DNA of 57,420 bases from Oscillatoria salina IIICB1 (GTDB lineage Bacteria; Cyanobacteriota; Cyanobacteriia; Cyanobacteriales; SIO1D9), in contig NZ_JAAHBQ010000040.1 in the NCBI RefSeq assembly GCF_020144665.1, forward strand, positions 1 to 57,420, given 5' to 3'. The notes under the pieces are model-generated. The model worked only from the letters and a program-made list of their open reading frames with translations. It did no database searches and was not told the DNA's origin. Positions 45,549 to 54,953 of this stretch are shown in pieces. Each line of letters starts with the position of its first letter. Within the stretch, counting starts at the first letter, position 1. Both the position numbers and the translations under genes were made by a program.

Positions 45549-45679
45549 GAAAGTTCTTCGCGTTTATTGATGCCATCACCAAAGCGGTGCTGGGGGTGAC
45601 TCAAGGATGGAAATAAAGGGTGCCTTTATCCTCGATTTTATCTTTCTACTCAAAGCTAAATACTAACTTCGGTAAATTG

Positions 45680-45940
45680 TTATTTTTCTTTTTGAGTGAG
45701 ATTATTTTCACAGTGCTGCTGATAATTTAGCACGAGGCTACTTTGTACTAGCTTGGGCCAAAAAATAAGAAAGTAAGTCCACCAAGCTACAATTGGCACT
45801 GAAACCAGAAGTGTTACCCAAGCTGTTGTTGTCAATAACCAGCTACCGCTAATTAGCAACACTCCTGTGAGTATAATTGACCAAGGCTGGCACCACCAGG
45901 GTTTATAGTCCCAAGGATTGATAGTTTTTTGTCCAGACAC
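45680..45940 (-). CDS. Small conserved membrane protein (DUF6737-like)
   Basis: An 86-residue protein starting MSGQKTINPWDYKPWWCQPW, with two membrane segments (~20-38 and ~42-62: IILTGVLLISGSWLLTTTAW, VTLLVSVPIVAWWTYFLIFW) and a polar tail. The NPWxYKPWWCQPW start is typical of a family conserved in cyanobacteria. The function is unknown. Confidence 0.75.
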   Translation of the reverse strand: MSGQKTINPWDYKPWWCQPWSIILTGVLLISGSWLLTTTAWVTLLVSVPIVAWWTYFLIFWPKLVQSSLVLNYQQHCENNLTQKEK

Positions 45941-46373
45941 AATTACCTAATTAAATGCTGTGGTTTTGTCTGTCATTATTGTAGAAAGTTTCTCGCTCTT
46001 TGAGTTATAACGCCCTTTTATCCTCTCACAAGACCGCGCCAGCGCTTATTTCCTAGGCATGAGGCGATTTTGTGGTGGGATATATTCCCCGTCTCCAAAT
46101 TGGCTTTTCCGCCAATACTGATAACGGCATCGGCTTGATTGAAAAAATCATCTTTAAGTTAATATTTAAATATGGCTAATTCTTTCGTTTTTTAATTGTT
46201 AACAATCGAGGTTTTCACCTGATTTTTCTTTGAAAGAAGTAATAATGATTCCCCACTACTTTGTCTATTTAGTGAGATAAGGAAGCTTCGACTACATCCC
46301 GTTGGGATTACCTTAAGCGATCGCCTGACTAATTTTTCCTTCCGAAATAGTACAGATTTAAACTTGCACCCCC
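45941..46373. other. Intergenic region
   Basis: About 430 bases with no gene I can support. It contains one HIP1-like site near 46318 and no clear terminator. It probably carries promoters for the small divergent genes on both sides. Confidence 0.35.
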
Positions 46374-46424
46374 TTGGTTAAATCTGTGACGTTGATGCTA
46401 ATGTTACTGCTCTTGGTGATAACT

Positions 46425-46715
46425 ATGCCTAAGCTTGATTTTGATAGCTTTCCAGAACCTAGTTTGACTGACTTAGATTTACCTGAAGATATTGATGTTG
46501 AAGATTTAATCGCTGAACTAGAAAATTCTCATCGCCTGCGTTACCAAATGATTAATGTGGAAACTTGGGCAATTGTTGAAGCAATGGATCGATTTATACC
46601 TGGTTTTTGGAGTCGTTTTTTAGAAAATCGTCGCTTGGCGCTTAAACAATTTATTGCTAAGAAACGCCAACAAAATGAAACTGGAAACAAAAAAAAGCCC
46701 TTTGGGTTAGATTGA
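46425..46715 (+). CDS. Small acidic/basic protein of unknown function
   Basis: 96 residues from the ATG at 46425 (MPKLDFDSFPEPSLTDLDLP). The frame is open back to a TTG at 46374, which would add a hydrophobic stretch (VTLMLMLLLLVIT); without a clear ribosome binding site for either I prefer the ATG. The first part is acidic (LPEDIDVEDLIAELE) and the end basic (LENRRLALKQFIAKKRQQ). The family is not recognised. A hairpin with T-run lies ~60 bases downstream. Confidence 0.6.
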   Translation: MPKLDFDSFPEPSLTDLDLPEDIDVEDLIAELENSHRLRYQMINVETWAIVEAMDRFIPGFWSRFLENRRLALKQFIAKKRQQNETGNKKKPFGLD

Positions 46716-46775
46716 TCGCTCAATGCTGTTATCTGTTGCTACTTTTGAGTGAGAAACCAGTTATCCCCTTAGAAA

Positions 46776-46800
46776 GATGCTTAGCGATCGAGCATTTTTT
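46776..46800 (+). terminator. Short terminator hairpin
   Basis: ATGCT tagcgatcg AGCAT followed by TTTTTTAT. The loop itself contains a HIP1-like GCGATCG. It lies after the small gene at 46425-46715. Confidence 0.45.
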
Positions 46801-46853
46801 ATCATGACCTTGATAGCAGAAAATGTTGATAAGTAATCTAATCAAGGATATTT

Positions 46854-47126
46854 ATGAGTAACCAAAATAAACCAGAACCTACTGACGTGCTTAATCCGGG
46901 GGATAAAGTTCCTAATCAAGGACTAACAGACGAAGAAAAATCCGAGCGTATGGCTGTAGAGCAACCCGATCTTACTGGCGATCGAATTGAGGTTCCTACT
47001 TATTTTGAAGTTGAGGAACCAAATGGTGAAACCAAACAATTACACCATGTTAGAGATGCCGAAGAAATATCCGAGACAATTCGCCAAGCACGTACAGACG
47101 AAGAAGGTAATCGTACTTGGCGCTAA
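46854..47126 (+). CDS. Small acidic protein of unknown function
   Basis: A 90-residue soluble, strongly hydrophilic protein: MSNQNKPEPTDVLNPGDKVP, then EVPTYFEVEEPNGETKQLHH and ISETIRQARTDEEGNRTWR. An AAGGATATTT ribosome binding site precedes the ATG. There is no signal peptide. It is convergent with ndhM, four bases apart. It is probably a conserved cyanobacterial protein, but I cannot assign a function. Confidence 0.7.
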   Translation: MSNQNKPEPTDVLNPGDKVPNQGLTDEEKSERMAVEQPDLTGDRIEVPTYFEVEEPNGETKQLHHVRDAEEISETIRQARTDEEGNRTWR

Positions 47127-47130
47127 TCAA

Positions 47131-47487
47131 TTATCGATATTTTCCTTCGGTTTCGGGACTGTCCACTCTGGGCAGTCCCATACTGTAATTAAGTACGCGA
47201 CCGCTAAGATTATAACTGATTTGACCGCTTTGTAATAGCGATCGCATAAAATGTTCTAAATCCGAACCAATACGCCGCAAATTGTATTCAGTTAAGTCTT
47301 GGTTGCTATAAGATTCTACTAATTCGTCAAATTTTCGATAAATTTTTTGCAGAGCGTCTTCATTCCAAATAAATTCATTATCGGGGTCTACATCTAAAGT
47401 TAAAACGTTATCGCTGGGATTTAATTCGTTATTTTTTACCTCGGCGGCATAAATTTTTATATGACGGGTGATTGACTTTAAAAGCAT
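47131..47487 (-). CDS. ndhM: NAD(P)H-quinone oxidoreductase subunit M
   Basis: A 118-residue subunit of the photosynthetic NDH-1 complex (cyclic electron flow, respiration, CO2 uptake). The sequence follows NdhM closely: MLLKSITRHIKIYAAEVKNN, LTLDVDPDNEFIWNEDALQK, EYNLRRIGSDLEHFMRSLL and SYNLSGRVLNYSMGLPRVDS. The length is standard. A GGAGAAAAATTTTT ribosome binding site precedes the ATG. Confidence 0.95.
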   Translation of the reverse strand: MLLKSITRHIKIYAAEVKNNELNPSDNVLTLDVDPDNEFIWNEDALQKIYRKFDELVESYSNQDLTEYNLRRIGSDLEHFMRSLLQSGQISYNLSGRVLNYSMGLPRVDSPETEGKYR

Positions 47488-47662
47488 AAAAATTTTTCTC
47501 CTGGTGGGTTTAGCTTTTGCCAGTAGCTGGCAACAGTTTTGCTAACTGAGAAGCGATACCGCCTTTCGTCTGGTTACCGGACGAAATTTTAACATCTTTT
47601 AATTTTATCTCAAAAGTTGTTTACAGAAATTTTCTCATTCCAGCTTGAGACGAAATGATTTT

Positions 47663-48205
47663 CTAGGCGCGAATCATTCCTGTTTGGCGGGCGTAAGCGA
47701 AAATCCCACCTGCATCAATAACTGGTTTAACTTCTCCAAGTGACTTGAGTGAGTAGGTTTCATTTAAAGTATGATTAATCAAGCGATTGTCCTCAAAGTC
47801 AATAGTTACTTCCTGATCGGTAGCCATGCGATCGCATAACCTCGCTACCGACTCCCAAGGATAAAGTTCCCCTGTCGCGGCACAGTTACGGAAAAAGATT
47901 CGTGCATAAGATTGTGCAACCACCGCCTTAACTCCCGAAGCACCCAAAGCGATCGGCGCGTGTTCCCGAGACGAACCACAACCAAAATTTTCCCCAGCTA
48001 TAATAATCGGATACTGAGTTTTCATCTCGCCCGCAGCAATAAACTTACCATAGCGATCGGGCAAACCAATCAAGGCATAACTGCCTAACTTTTCGTATTC
48101 ATCAGGTTTAGAGGGAACTAAAGTCAGGTATTCCGCAGGAATGATTTGATCGGTATCAATATTGTCATCGACGACAAAAATTTTACCTTGAATTACCTTA
48201 CCCAT
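47663..48205 (-). CDS. leuD: 3-isopropylmalate dehydratase small subunit
   Basis: 180 residues from the ATG at 48205, which has GAGGA about eight bases upstream; the frame can start seven codons earlier at 48226, but without a ribosome binding site. LeuD with LeuC isomerises isopropylmalate in leucine synthesis. Motifs: DDNIDTDQIIPAEYL, GENFGCGSSREHAPIAL (the GCGSSREHAP swivel signature), VAQSYARIFFRNC and EVTIDFEDNRL. No leuC is adjacent, which is usual in cyanobacteria. Confidence 0.95.
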   Translation of the reverse strand: MGKVIQGKIFVVDDNIDTDQIIPAEYLTLVPSKPDEYEKLGSYALIGLPDRYGKFIAAGEMKTQYPIIIAGENFGCGSSREHAPIALGASGVKAVVAQSYARIFFRNCAATGELYPWESVARLCDRMATDQEVTIDFEDNRLINHTLNETYSLKSLGEVKPVIDAGGIFAYARQTGMIRA

Positions 48206-48500
48206 CCTTAGTTTCCTCGTTGACATCAGTTGTATAACAGCCTTTAATTATAACCTAGTAAAAAGAATATTTTCCCGGATGCCAGCCTAGGGTAGGAGTA
48301 TTTAAAACATGAGAGTAGCTGTAAAGCAGGCAGATCAAAGCCAAATATTTTTCATTTTCAATCCAAATACTGCCCCCACACTAAAAGCCAAACGCTAGTA
48401 TAATTAGCGTCACCTTTTGGCACTCAAAAGTGGTTTCGTTATGTTAAGAGGTAAAGTTAGGTCAAGCCCAGTGAGAAAGTTATCTCTCAATTGCGAGAAA

Positions 48501-49361
48501 ATGCCAGATCCAATGGACGATATTGCCCTGCAAGCTCGCCAGGGAAGTATAGCGGCGATCATTCAGGTATTGAATGAAAAACTATCTTCTTCCGGTGTGA
48601 GAACGCGGGCAGTCTTTAGTGAAGGGGTTTTGCAGCTTCTTTGTGAAGCAGCAACAGTAGAACAACTCGAACAGTCTCAATTAGTAGCGCGAATCAAGCA
48701 GATTTTAGAGGCAATCTCACCACGGAATCTCCGCCGCGTTAATATTAATAGCCGCCTTGTTCGTGAGGAACAACTGCTCTGGCTCGAAGAAATTAACCGT
48801 TCGCCAGAAACCCAATTACTTTGGTCTCAAGAAATTATCTTAAAGAAGCCAAATATTGTACAAGAGTTTCAGCAGCGTCTTAGCGAACGTCAATCTTCTC
48901 CCGGTAAAAGGCGAGAATTGCCGAAAGTAAATCGCTCTTCCCGGGAAGCGAAACGCCATTTTTGGCAAGGAATAGTTGGCGGTGTGGGCTTAAGTATTTT
49001 GCTTTTTGCTATCGGTTGGGCAATCTACGATAATCGGCGAGATCTTCCGGTTGCTCAGGAAACAGCTACTACTACTGCGACAAATATAGCTTCTCCTTCT
49101 CCTACTGCGGCGGCAGATACTTCCTTTGATGCTTTTGCTGAGGCGGTGCGATTGGCAGAAAAAGCTTCGGTAGAAGGGAAAACGGCACAAACTTCGGCTC
49201 AATGGCTGGATTTAGCAGCTAAGTGGGAAAAGGCTTCGGATTTGATGGCGCAAGTCCCCTCAGACGATCCGCGCTATGCTACTGCTCAAGATCGCGTAGT
49301 TCGTTATCGTCAAAATAGCCAACTGGCACAAACACAAGCTAAAGCGGTTCGGAATAATTAA
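48501..49361 (+). CDS. Conserved cyanobacterial membrane protein of unknown function
   Basis: About 286 residues from the ATG at 48501; the frame opens at 48417, but likely conserved sequence begins at DDIALQARQGSIAAIIQVLN. The N-terminal ~140 residues form a soluble domain (QLVARIKQILEAISPRNLRR, VNINSRLVREEQLLWLEEIN). After a basic linker there is one membrane helix (GIVGGVGLSILLFAIGWAIY) and a Thr/Ala/Ser-rich outer part ending in a helical segment. I recognise the pattern from other cyanobacteria, but its role is unknown. Confidence 0.75.
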   Translation: MPDPMDDIALQARQGSIAAIIQVLNEKLSSSGVRTRAVFSEGVLQLLCEAATVEQLEQSQLVARIKQILEAISPRNLRRVNINSRLVREEQLLWLEEINRSPETQLLWSQEIILKKPNIVQEFQQRLSERQSSPGKRRELPKVNRSSREAKRHFWQGIVGGVGLSILLFAIGWAIYDNRRDLPVAQETATTTATNIASPSPTAAADTSFDAFAEAVRLAEKASVEGKTAQTSAQWLDLAAKWEKASDLMAQVPSDDPRYATAQDRVVRYRQNSQLAQTQAKAVRNN

Positions 49362-49600
49362 TGATTTATTTCGGGTGCCAAGCTTGGCTAGCTGCCAAGT
49401 TTGTCGAAATATTCGTTACTCTTGAGTGTAAAAAAACAGATACCTATTCGCTAAGCATAATTAATTGCTCTTGAATTAACTAGGAAATCATGGTTTGGCT
49501 GAATCTACACTTTCCCTCGAAAACTTCAGCTAAGATTGAAGGTGCAATCCCATACCTTTGTTAACCCAGACAAGGCGATCGCTGATTTAACTGAATAAAG

Positions 49601-51613
49601 ATGAGACGCGATTGTGCCAAGCTACCTTCACCTCTCAAGCAGGAAGACTTTGCTAGCAAAATGGAATATACCAAAGAGCCGATTTTTTTCTGGCGACAAA
49701 TTACTCAGCTTATGCTAACCGTTGCTGAACCGCAAACGTTGCTGTCCTTGGTAGCGAGAAGTTGTGCAGAAATTTTTCAAGCAGATTCTTGTTTGATTAT
49801 TGCTGGGGTTGATTCTACTGCTAAATTACAAGCTAGTGTCTGTACGGCAAATAGTTCTTTAACTATCAGTGCTGGTCAAGCTACAAGGCTAATTGCTCAT
49901 CCTTTGCTAAAAGAAGTTCTGGCTGCTATCGAACCTGTGGCGATCGCCGATTTCTCAGTTGCTAACCAAGATGAGCAACAGGAATTATTACAATCAATAT
50001 TTCCTGCAAGAGCTTCGCTGGGAATAACTATTCGGATTGCCGATCGCGTTAATGGCGTAATTTTAATTTTTCAATCGGAACCGCGTCAATGGAGCGTTTC
50101 TGAGCAGGAATTACTCAAAAGTATCGCCGAACCAGTAGCGATCGCTATTTCTTTCGCTCAACAACAGCAACAAGCGGCAACGACAAGCCGACATCAGGTT
50201 TTGCTCACTCAGCTATCTGCTCAAATTACTCAAGCTAGTAAAAGCGCTAATGTTGAAGAAATTTATCAGCTTGCGCTTAATTGTCTTGTTTCTGCACTAG
50301 AAGTGGATCGAGGTTTAATTTTAAATTTGAAATATGCCGATCCTCTTTACAAACGTACTTATCCTCGTTTTCTCCCCCAGGTAAAAGCTACTGTTTCTTG
50401 TCAGTGGGTAACTACTTCAACTTCAGTCAACCAAATTACTAATCTTCCCTACCATTACTCATTTTCTCTCTCTGATTGTCCAATTTCTCGACAAGCTTTT
50501 TTAACATCCCCACAGCCGTTAGCGATCGCTATTTCGTCTGAACTTGAGCAACAAGTTGATTCTTTGCTTTATAATCCGGAAATCACCCCCTCTATACTCT
50601 TTATTCCTTTCTTAGGTAATAGTAGCGGTGACTCTAACCAACCTACGGTTTTAGGTTTTGCTGTTTTGCAGCAAACTTATCCGAGAATTTGGCAACAAGA
50701 TGAAATTGAACTAGCAAAATTAATCTGCCATCAAGCAGCTACAGCAATTATTCACCAACAAACTTTAGGTCAAGTTAATTCTATTGTTAAAGAACGTACT
50801 GAACAATTGCAAAGAAGTTTGGAAATTCAAGCTAAACTCTCTGAAAAAATGCGTCAGTATATCCATGAACTACGAGAATTAAACAAACTCAAAGATGAAT
50901 TTATCGCTAATATGAGTCACGAGTTTAGAACTCCTCTAGCAAGTATGAAATTAGCAATAGAAATGTTACGTCAATATAAGTCATCTCCAGATCGTCAGGC
51001 AAAATATTTAAGTATTCTGGAAGAAGAATGGCATCGAGAAAATAATCTCGTCCAAGATTTACTAACTTGGCAAAAACTCAAATCAAATAAGTTTACTACT
51101 CATCCCCAAAAAGTCGCTCTTAAGTCTCTCGTCCAAGAATTGTGCGATCGCTTTCAAGCAAAATGGTCGCAAGATAGTAAAAAGAAATTAACTTTAGCTT
51201 TAGACGATCGATCTGTATCTACAGATGACCTGACTATCTATACCGATTTAGAAAGTTTACAAAATATCCTTAATGAATTGCTAACTAATGCTGGTAAATT
51301 CTCTGCTGACGATACTACTGTTAGTTTTCAAGTTGTCCAAAAATTAACTCGCACGGAAAAGCAAATTATTTTTACGATTACTAATCTCAGTTACGGTATT
51401 ACCCCAGAAGAACAAACCTACATTTTTGAACCATTTCGCCGTGGTAAATGGGCGACGGATAAAGAAATTCGCGGTACAGGTTTAGGTTTAGCTTTAGTCA
51501 AGTCTTTTGTGGAACATCTGAATGGCACAATTGAGTTAAAAATTACTCCTAGTCAAAATTCTCAGATTTTCCTAACCTCTTTTACAGTTACGTTACCTCA
51601 GTTAGATAAATAA
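49601..51613 (+). CDS. GAF-domain sensory histidine kinase
   Basis: A 670-residue soluble kinase. Two GAF-like domains cover ~25-185 (LTVAEPQTLLSLVARSCAEI) and ~200-400 (SANVEEIYQLALNCLVSALE, DEIELAKLICHQAATAIIHQ). A coiled coil leads to HisKA with phosphoacceptor His440 (IANMSHEFRTPLASMKLAIE). The HATPase has ELLTNAGKF, a degenerate G1 (TNLSYGI in place of DTGxGI) and GTGLGLALVKSF. The altered G1 box is unusual and may weaken ATP binding. No response regulator is adjacent. Confidence 0.88.
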   Translation: MRRDCAKLPSPLKQEDFASKMEYTKEPIFFWRQITQLMLTVAEPQTLLSLVARSCAEIFQADSCLIIAGVDSTAKLQASVCTANSSLTISAGQATRLIAHPLLKEVLAAIEPVAIADFSVANQDEQQELLQSIFPARASLGITIRIADRVNGVILIFQSEPRQWSVSEQELLKSIAEPVAIAISFAQQQQQAATTSRHQVLLTQLSAQITQASKSANVEEIYQLALNCLVSALEVDRGLILNLKYADPLYKRTYPRFLPQVKATVSCQWVTTSTSVNQITNLPYHYSFSLSDCPISRQAFLTSPQPLAIAISSELEQQVDSLLYNPEITPSILFIPFLGNSSGDSNQPTVLGFAVLQQTYPRIWQQDEIELAKLICHQAATAIIHQQTLGQVNSIVKERTEQLQRSLEIQAKLSEKMRQYIHELRELNKLKDEFIANMSHEFRTPLASMKLAIEMLRQYKSSPDRQAKYLSILEEEWHRENNLVQDLLTWQKLKSNKFTTHPQKVALKSLVQELCDRFQAKWSQDSKKKLTLALDDRSVSTDDLTIYTDLESLQNILNELLTNAGKFSADDTTVSFQVVQKLTRTEKQIIFTITNLSYGITPEEQTYIFEPFRRGKWATDKEIRGTGLGLALVKSFVEHLNGTIELKITPSQNSQIFLTSFTVTLPQLDK

Positions 51614-51633
51614 CCGGAAAACTGAAAAAGCAG

Positions 51634-52200
51634 TTAAGTTTTTCCCCCTTTTAACCATTCAACAACTTCCTGAGCATTTCGATCGGGAGGGAAAACTGGA
51701 TAAAATACTTTGACTATTTTTCCTTCTTCAACAATTAAAGTTAAACGTTTAATTAGTAACTTATTTTCTACTTCAAAAGTTGGCAACTGCAACGATCTTG
51801 TTAATTGAAAATTGGCATCGCTCAAAAGTTCAAATGGTAAATGAAGTCGTTTTACTGCTTCAAGTTGGTCGGAATATTTTTGCGTACTTACTCCATATAC
51901 TTGAGTACCGATCGCTTGAAGCTCTTGATAATGATCTCGAAAACTACATGACTGTGGAGTACATCCTCGCGCACCAGGAATGAAATCCCAACCGTCAGGT
52001 AGTTCAACACCTGGTTTACCTGTCATTGGGTAACAATAAAATACTACTTTTCCCTGAATGTTTGCAATATTTATCTGTTTATTAGAAGTTGACTGAAGAA
52101 TAACATTGGGTAATTTTTTTCCTAATAAATGAGAACTTGCTCCATCATCTATAGGTACAGGCAAATCGGATGGTAATTCAGTAAAATTTTCAGTCATCAT
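51634..52200 (-). CDS. Peroxiredoxin-like protein (PRX-Q/AhpC-TSA family)
   Basis: About 188 residues from the first of two adjacent ATGs at 52195-52200; the frame extends to 52263. The thioredoxin-fold core has GKVVFYCYPMTGKPGVELPD and GARGCTPQSCSFRDHYQEL, where the Cys in GCTPQSC is the peroxidatic site with the second Cys five residues later, as in the PRX-Q type. It continues with YGVSTQKYSDQLEAVKRLHL, PFELLSDANFQL and LTLIVEEGKIVKVFYPVFPP. It reduces peroxides using thioredoxin. The ~35-residue N-terminal addition is unusual. Confidence 0.85.
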   Translation of the reverse strand: MMTENFTELPSDLPVPIDDGASSHLLGKKLPNVILQSTSNKQINIANIQGKVVFYCYPMTGKPGVELPDGWDFIPGARGCTPQSCSFRDHYQELQAIGTQVYGVSTQKYSDQLEAVKRLHLPFELLSDANFQLTRSLQLPTFEVENKLLIKRLTLIVEEGKIVKVFYPVFPPDRNAQEVVEWLKGGKT

Positions 52201-52448
52201 TCCTAGCGATAAAAAACTTTTTGTTGTGCAACTTTGTTTTTGAATTGCCGAAACTTCTAACATCCATTTTTAAGCTTAAGGAATTTCACGGTGGGAGGAA
52301 TGACCAGTTTTGTGTAAAGTAAACTTAGGGTAAAAATACTGTCAAATCTAGCTTGGCAATTGAAGAGAGCAACTACTGTAGCTGAAAATATCTCTGAGCA
52401 AAGCTTTGGGGGAACAGTATCCGCCCGATGCCGAATACAAGGTGCCAG

Positions 52449-54185
52449 ATGGCGAAGAAAGCATCTTCTTTAGTTTTTACCACAAATGGCGATCGCTTGG
52501 TGAAACGAACTAATTCTTCATCTAAGTTACTACGCTGGCAAAAAGCGAGATATTCCCCTTTGGCACGCCAAATCGATGTTTTTAGTTTGGCGGCAAGGTT
52601 AGTTTTTTATCTATGGTGGGACAATAGCTTTGGCAATAATTCTCCGAAACAAAGAAATCGTCGCGCTCAGTGGCTAGTTAGACAACTGCTCAATTTAGGA
52701 CCGACTTTTATTAAAATTGGACAGGCTCTTTCGACTCGTCCGGATTTAATTCCGATCGAATATATTGAAGCTTTGACTCAATTGCAAGATCGAGTGCCGG
52801 AATTTAGTAGTGCTGAGGCGATCGCTACTGTCGAATCGGAACTTGGTAGTTCGGTTAACAGTTTATATTTGGATTTCGATCCGGTTCCTCTTGCTTCTGC
52901 GAGTATCGGTCAGGTACATAGAGCTAAGCTACATTCTGGTGAGGAAGTTGTCGTTAAAGTGCAACGTCCGGGAATAGAAGAGTTATTTAATCTGGATTTT
53001 GAAGTTCTCCATCGCTTAATTCGTTTTTCTAATCAATATCTACCTTGGGTCAGAAAATACGACTTGGAAGGTATTTATCAAGAATTTTTTAGTCTTCTCT
53101 ATCAAGAAATCGACTATTTTCAGGAAGGTAAAAACGCCGAACGCTTCCAGGAGAATTTCCAAAACTACCCAGGTGTAATCGTTCCCAAGGTTTATTGGCG
53201 CTACACAACGAAAAAAGTCTTAACTCTGGAATATTTACCCGGTATCAAAATCAGCGATCGCGTGACGATTGAAGCTGCTGGTATTAATCCCGATCGTTTG
53301 ATCGAACTTGGTATCTGCTGCTATCTCAAGCAATTACTTGAAGATGGCTTTTTTCAGTCTGACCCCCATCCGGGTAATATGGCTGTGGCGGCTGATGGTA
53401 GTATTATTTTCTACGATTTCGGCACGATGGCGGAAGTTAAGTCTTTGGCGAAGGATGAAATGGTAAAGACTTTTTTCGCTGTAATTAGAAAGGATGCCGA
53501 TCGCGTGGTTGATAGTTTGGTTTACATGGGTTTGCTGGAACCAATGTCGGATATGACTGCGGTAAAACGTTTAGTAGCTTTTCTGTTGGATAATTTTCGC
53601 GATAAACCTGTGGATATTCGCGCTTTTGAACAAGTAAGTGCAGAGGTTTACATGATGTTTGAACAACAGCCTTTTCGCTTACCACCACAGATGACTTTTG
53701 TCTTAAAGTCTTTGACTACTCTCGATGGTATTGCTAGGGCGCTCGATCCTCAATATAATCTGTTGCAAGCTAGTAAACCTTTTATTACTCGAATCGCTGC
53801 TTCTAGTGCTACTTCCGGTAATTTTATCGGACAATTAGCCCGACAAGCGAAAAGTTATCTGCAAAATCGCTTGCAAAAATCCAAGCAGACAGAGATTTTG
53901 CTCCAGCGCATTGAAACTAGATTAGAACAAGGTGAGTTTCAAATGAATGTGCGCAATGAGGCTAGCGATCGCGCTCTAGGGCGCATTCATTTGGCGCTGA
54001 AATGCTTGATTTATGCTTGTTTGTTTGGTTTTGGCTCTTTGTGCGGTTCGCTTTTAGTGTTAGTTCCTGCGTTGAACTGGGCGATCGCTGTTTTTGCTTT
54101 TGCTGCTTTTTGGTTCTTACTTTTCCTACGTTCTTTCGTGAAATTAGCTATTCGCGAAAAACTCGATCGACTAGCACAAAAGTAG
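52449..54185 (+). CDS. ABC1/UbiB-family atypical kinase (AarF-like)
   Basis: 578 residues from the ATG at 52449, which follows an AAGG ribosome binding site; the frame has an earlier ATG at 52428 with none. The family motifs are KIGQ near 89-92 (TFIKIGQALSTRPDLIP), ASIGQVHRAKL, VVKVQRPGI (catalytic Lys), FFQSDPHPGNMAV and IFYDFGTM (metal Asp). Two membrane helices end the protein (CLIYACLFGFGSLCGSLLVL, AIAVFAFAAFWFLLFL). UbiB/ABC1K proteins support quinone synthesis and, in phototrophs, stress and photosystem maintenance. Cyanobacteria have several paralogues, so no exact symbol is given. Confidence 0.92.
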   Translation: MAKKASSLVFTTNGDRLVKRTNSSSKLLRWQKARYSPLARQIDVFSLAARLVFYLWWDNSFGNNSPKQRNRRAQWLVRQLLNLGPTFIKIGQALSTRPDLIPIEYIEALTQLQDRVPEFSSAEAIATVESELGSSVNSLYLDFDPVPLASASIGQVHRAKLHSGEEVVVKVQRPGIEELFNLDFEVLHRLIRFSNQYLPWVRKYDLEGIYQEFFSLLYQEIDYFQEGKNAERFQENFQNYPGVIVPKVYWRYTTKKVLTLEYLPGIKISDRVTIEAAGINPDRLIELGICCYLKQLLEDGFFQSDPHPGNMAVAADGSIIFYDFGTMAEVKSLAKDEMVKTFFAVIRKDADRVVDSLVYMGLLEPMSDMTAVKRLVAFLLDNFRDKPVDIRAFEQVSAEVYMMFEQQPFRLPPQMTFVLKSLTTLDGIARALDPQYNLLQASKPFITRIAASSATSGNFIGQLARQAKSYLQNRLQKSKQTEILLQRIETRLEQGEFQMNVRNEASDRALGRIHLALKCLIYACLFGFGSLCGSLLVLVPALNWAIAVFAFAAFWFLLFLRSFVKLAIREKLDRLAQK

Positions 54186-54245
54186 TTTATATAAAAGACA
54201 AATTTACATTAATTAATTAATTAACACCTCATACTTGCGATCTAA

Positions 54246-54645
54246 TTTGACTACTCCCCTCCCTCCGCGTTGCTAAAGGGAGGGGATTCACAAGTAGTTC
54301 TCTTTCCTCTTGCCGGCACAGTCAAGTTGCCTCTAGACGCTCAATATGTTGACATATAGCCGCATATATTGCGCTTACTTTTTTTAGTTTTATGCTTTCA
54401 AACATCCATCACTCAGCTAGTTTAGTACGCTCCTCGCTCTGAAGAAAGCTGGCAGTGGTTTAGTCATACTGCCGTTAGAGCCAATCTAACCGTTGTTTCT
54501 TACTTACCGGGATTTCGACCTACTAGAGCGAAGAATCACGTAGATTTTCGTTTTACTCGCGATCAACTATTGTACTAACTTTCTAGTTTCTTTTCAATCA
54601 AAGTCGCCGTAGAACAGCGAGGCTTTAAACCCATTTTTTTTGGTA
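54246..54645. mobile_element. ~400-bp non-autonomous element, copy 1
   Basis: Nearly identical to 56586-56983, from TTTGACTACTCCCCTCCCTC to a TAAACCCATTTTTT end. It begins with a hairpin CCCCTCCCT-ccgcgttgctaa-AGGGAGGGG whose loop is almost the same as in the end hairpin of the TnpB element (34083-34108). There is no open frame of note. It is probably a miniature IS200/IS605-type derivative moved by a TnpA encoded elsewhere. Confidence 0.75.
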
Positions 54646-54700
54646 AAATGCACGAGGCAGTTATTCGTTTACCTCGTGCATCTTACTTTTCTTTTTTTTA

Positions 54701-54773
54701 TACCCCCAAGGGAATTCGAATCCCTGTCGCCTCCGTGAAAGGGAGGTGTCCTAGGCCTCTAGACGATGGGGGC
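54701..54773 (-). tRNA. tRNA-Glu (UUC)
   Basis: On the minus strand a 73-base cloverleaf: acceptor GCCCCCA / TGGGGGT with discriminator A, anticodon stem-loop CCTCCCTTTCACGGAGG with anticodon TTC, and T arm with the TTCGAAT loop. CCA is not encoded. Besides translation, this tRNA feeds chlorophyll and bilin synthesis through the C5 (glutamyl-tRNA) pathway in cyanobacteria. Confidence 0.96.
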
Positions 54774-54953
54774 TTGGTTTGTTTGACCTTTACTAATTTA
54801 GCGAATATTTTTGGCTTTGTCAAGACTTTTACCAAATTAATTGGAAAATTTGGGGAAACCCACTTCACCGAGACTTTTCTCTTCACCGTCGAACTCAGAT
54901 AAACTGGCATTTCCAGCGATTTTAAACCTCTCAGCCCAAATCCGGGAAAAGTC

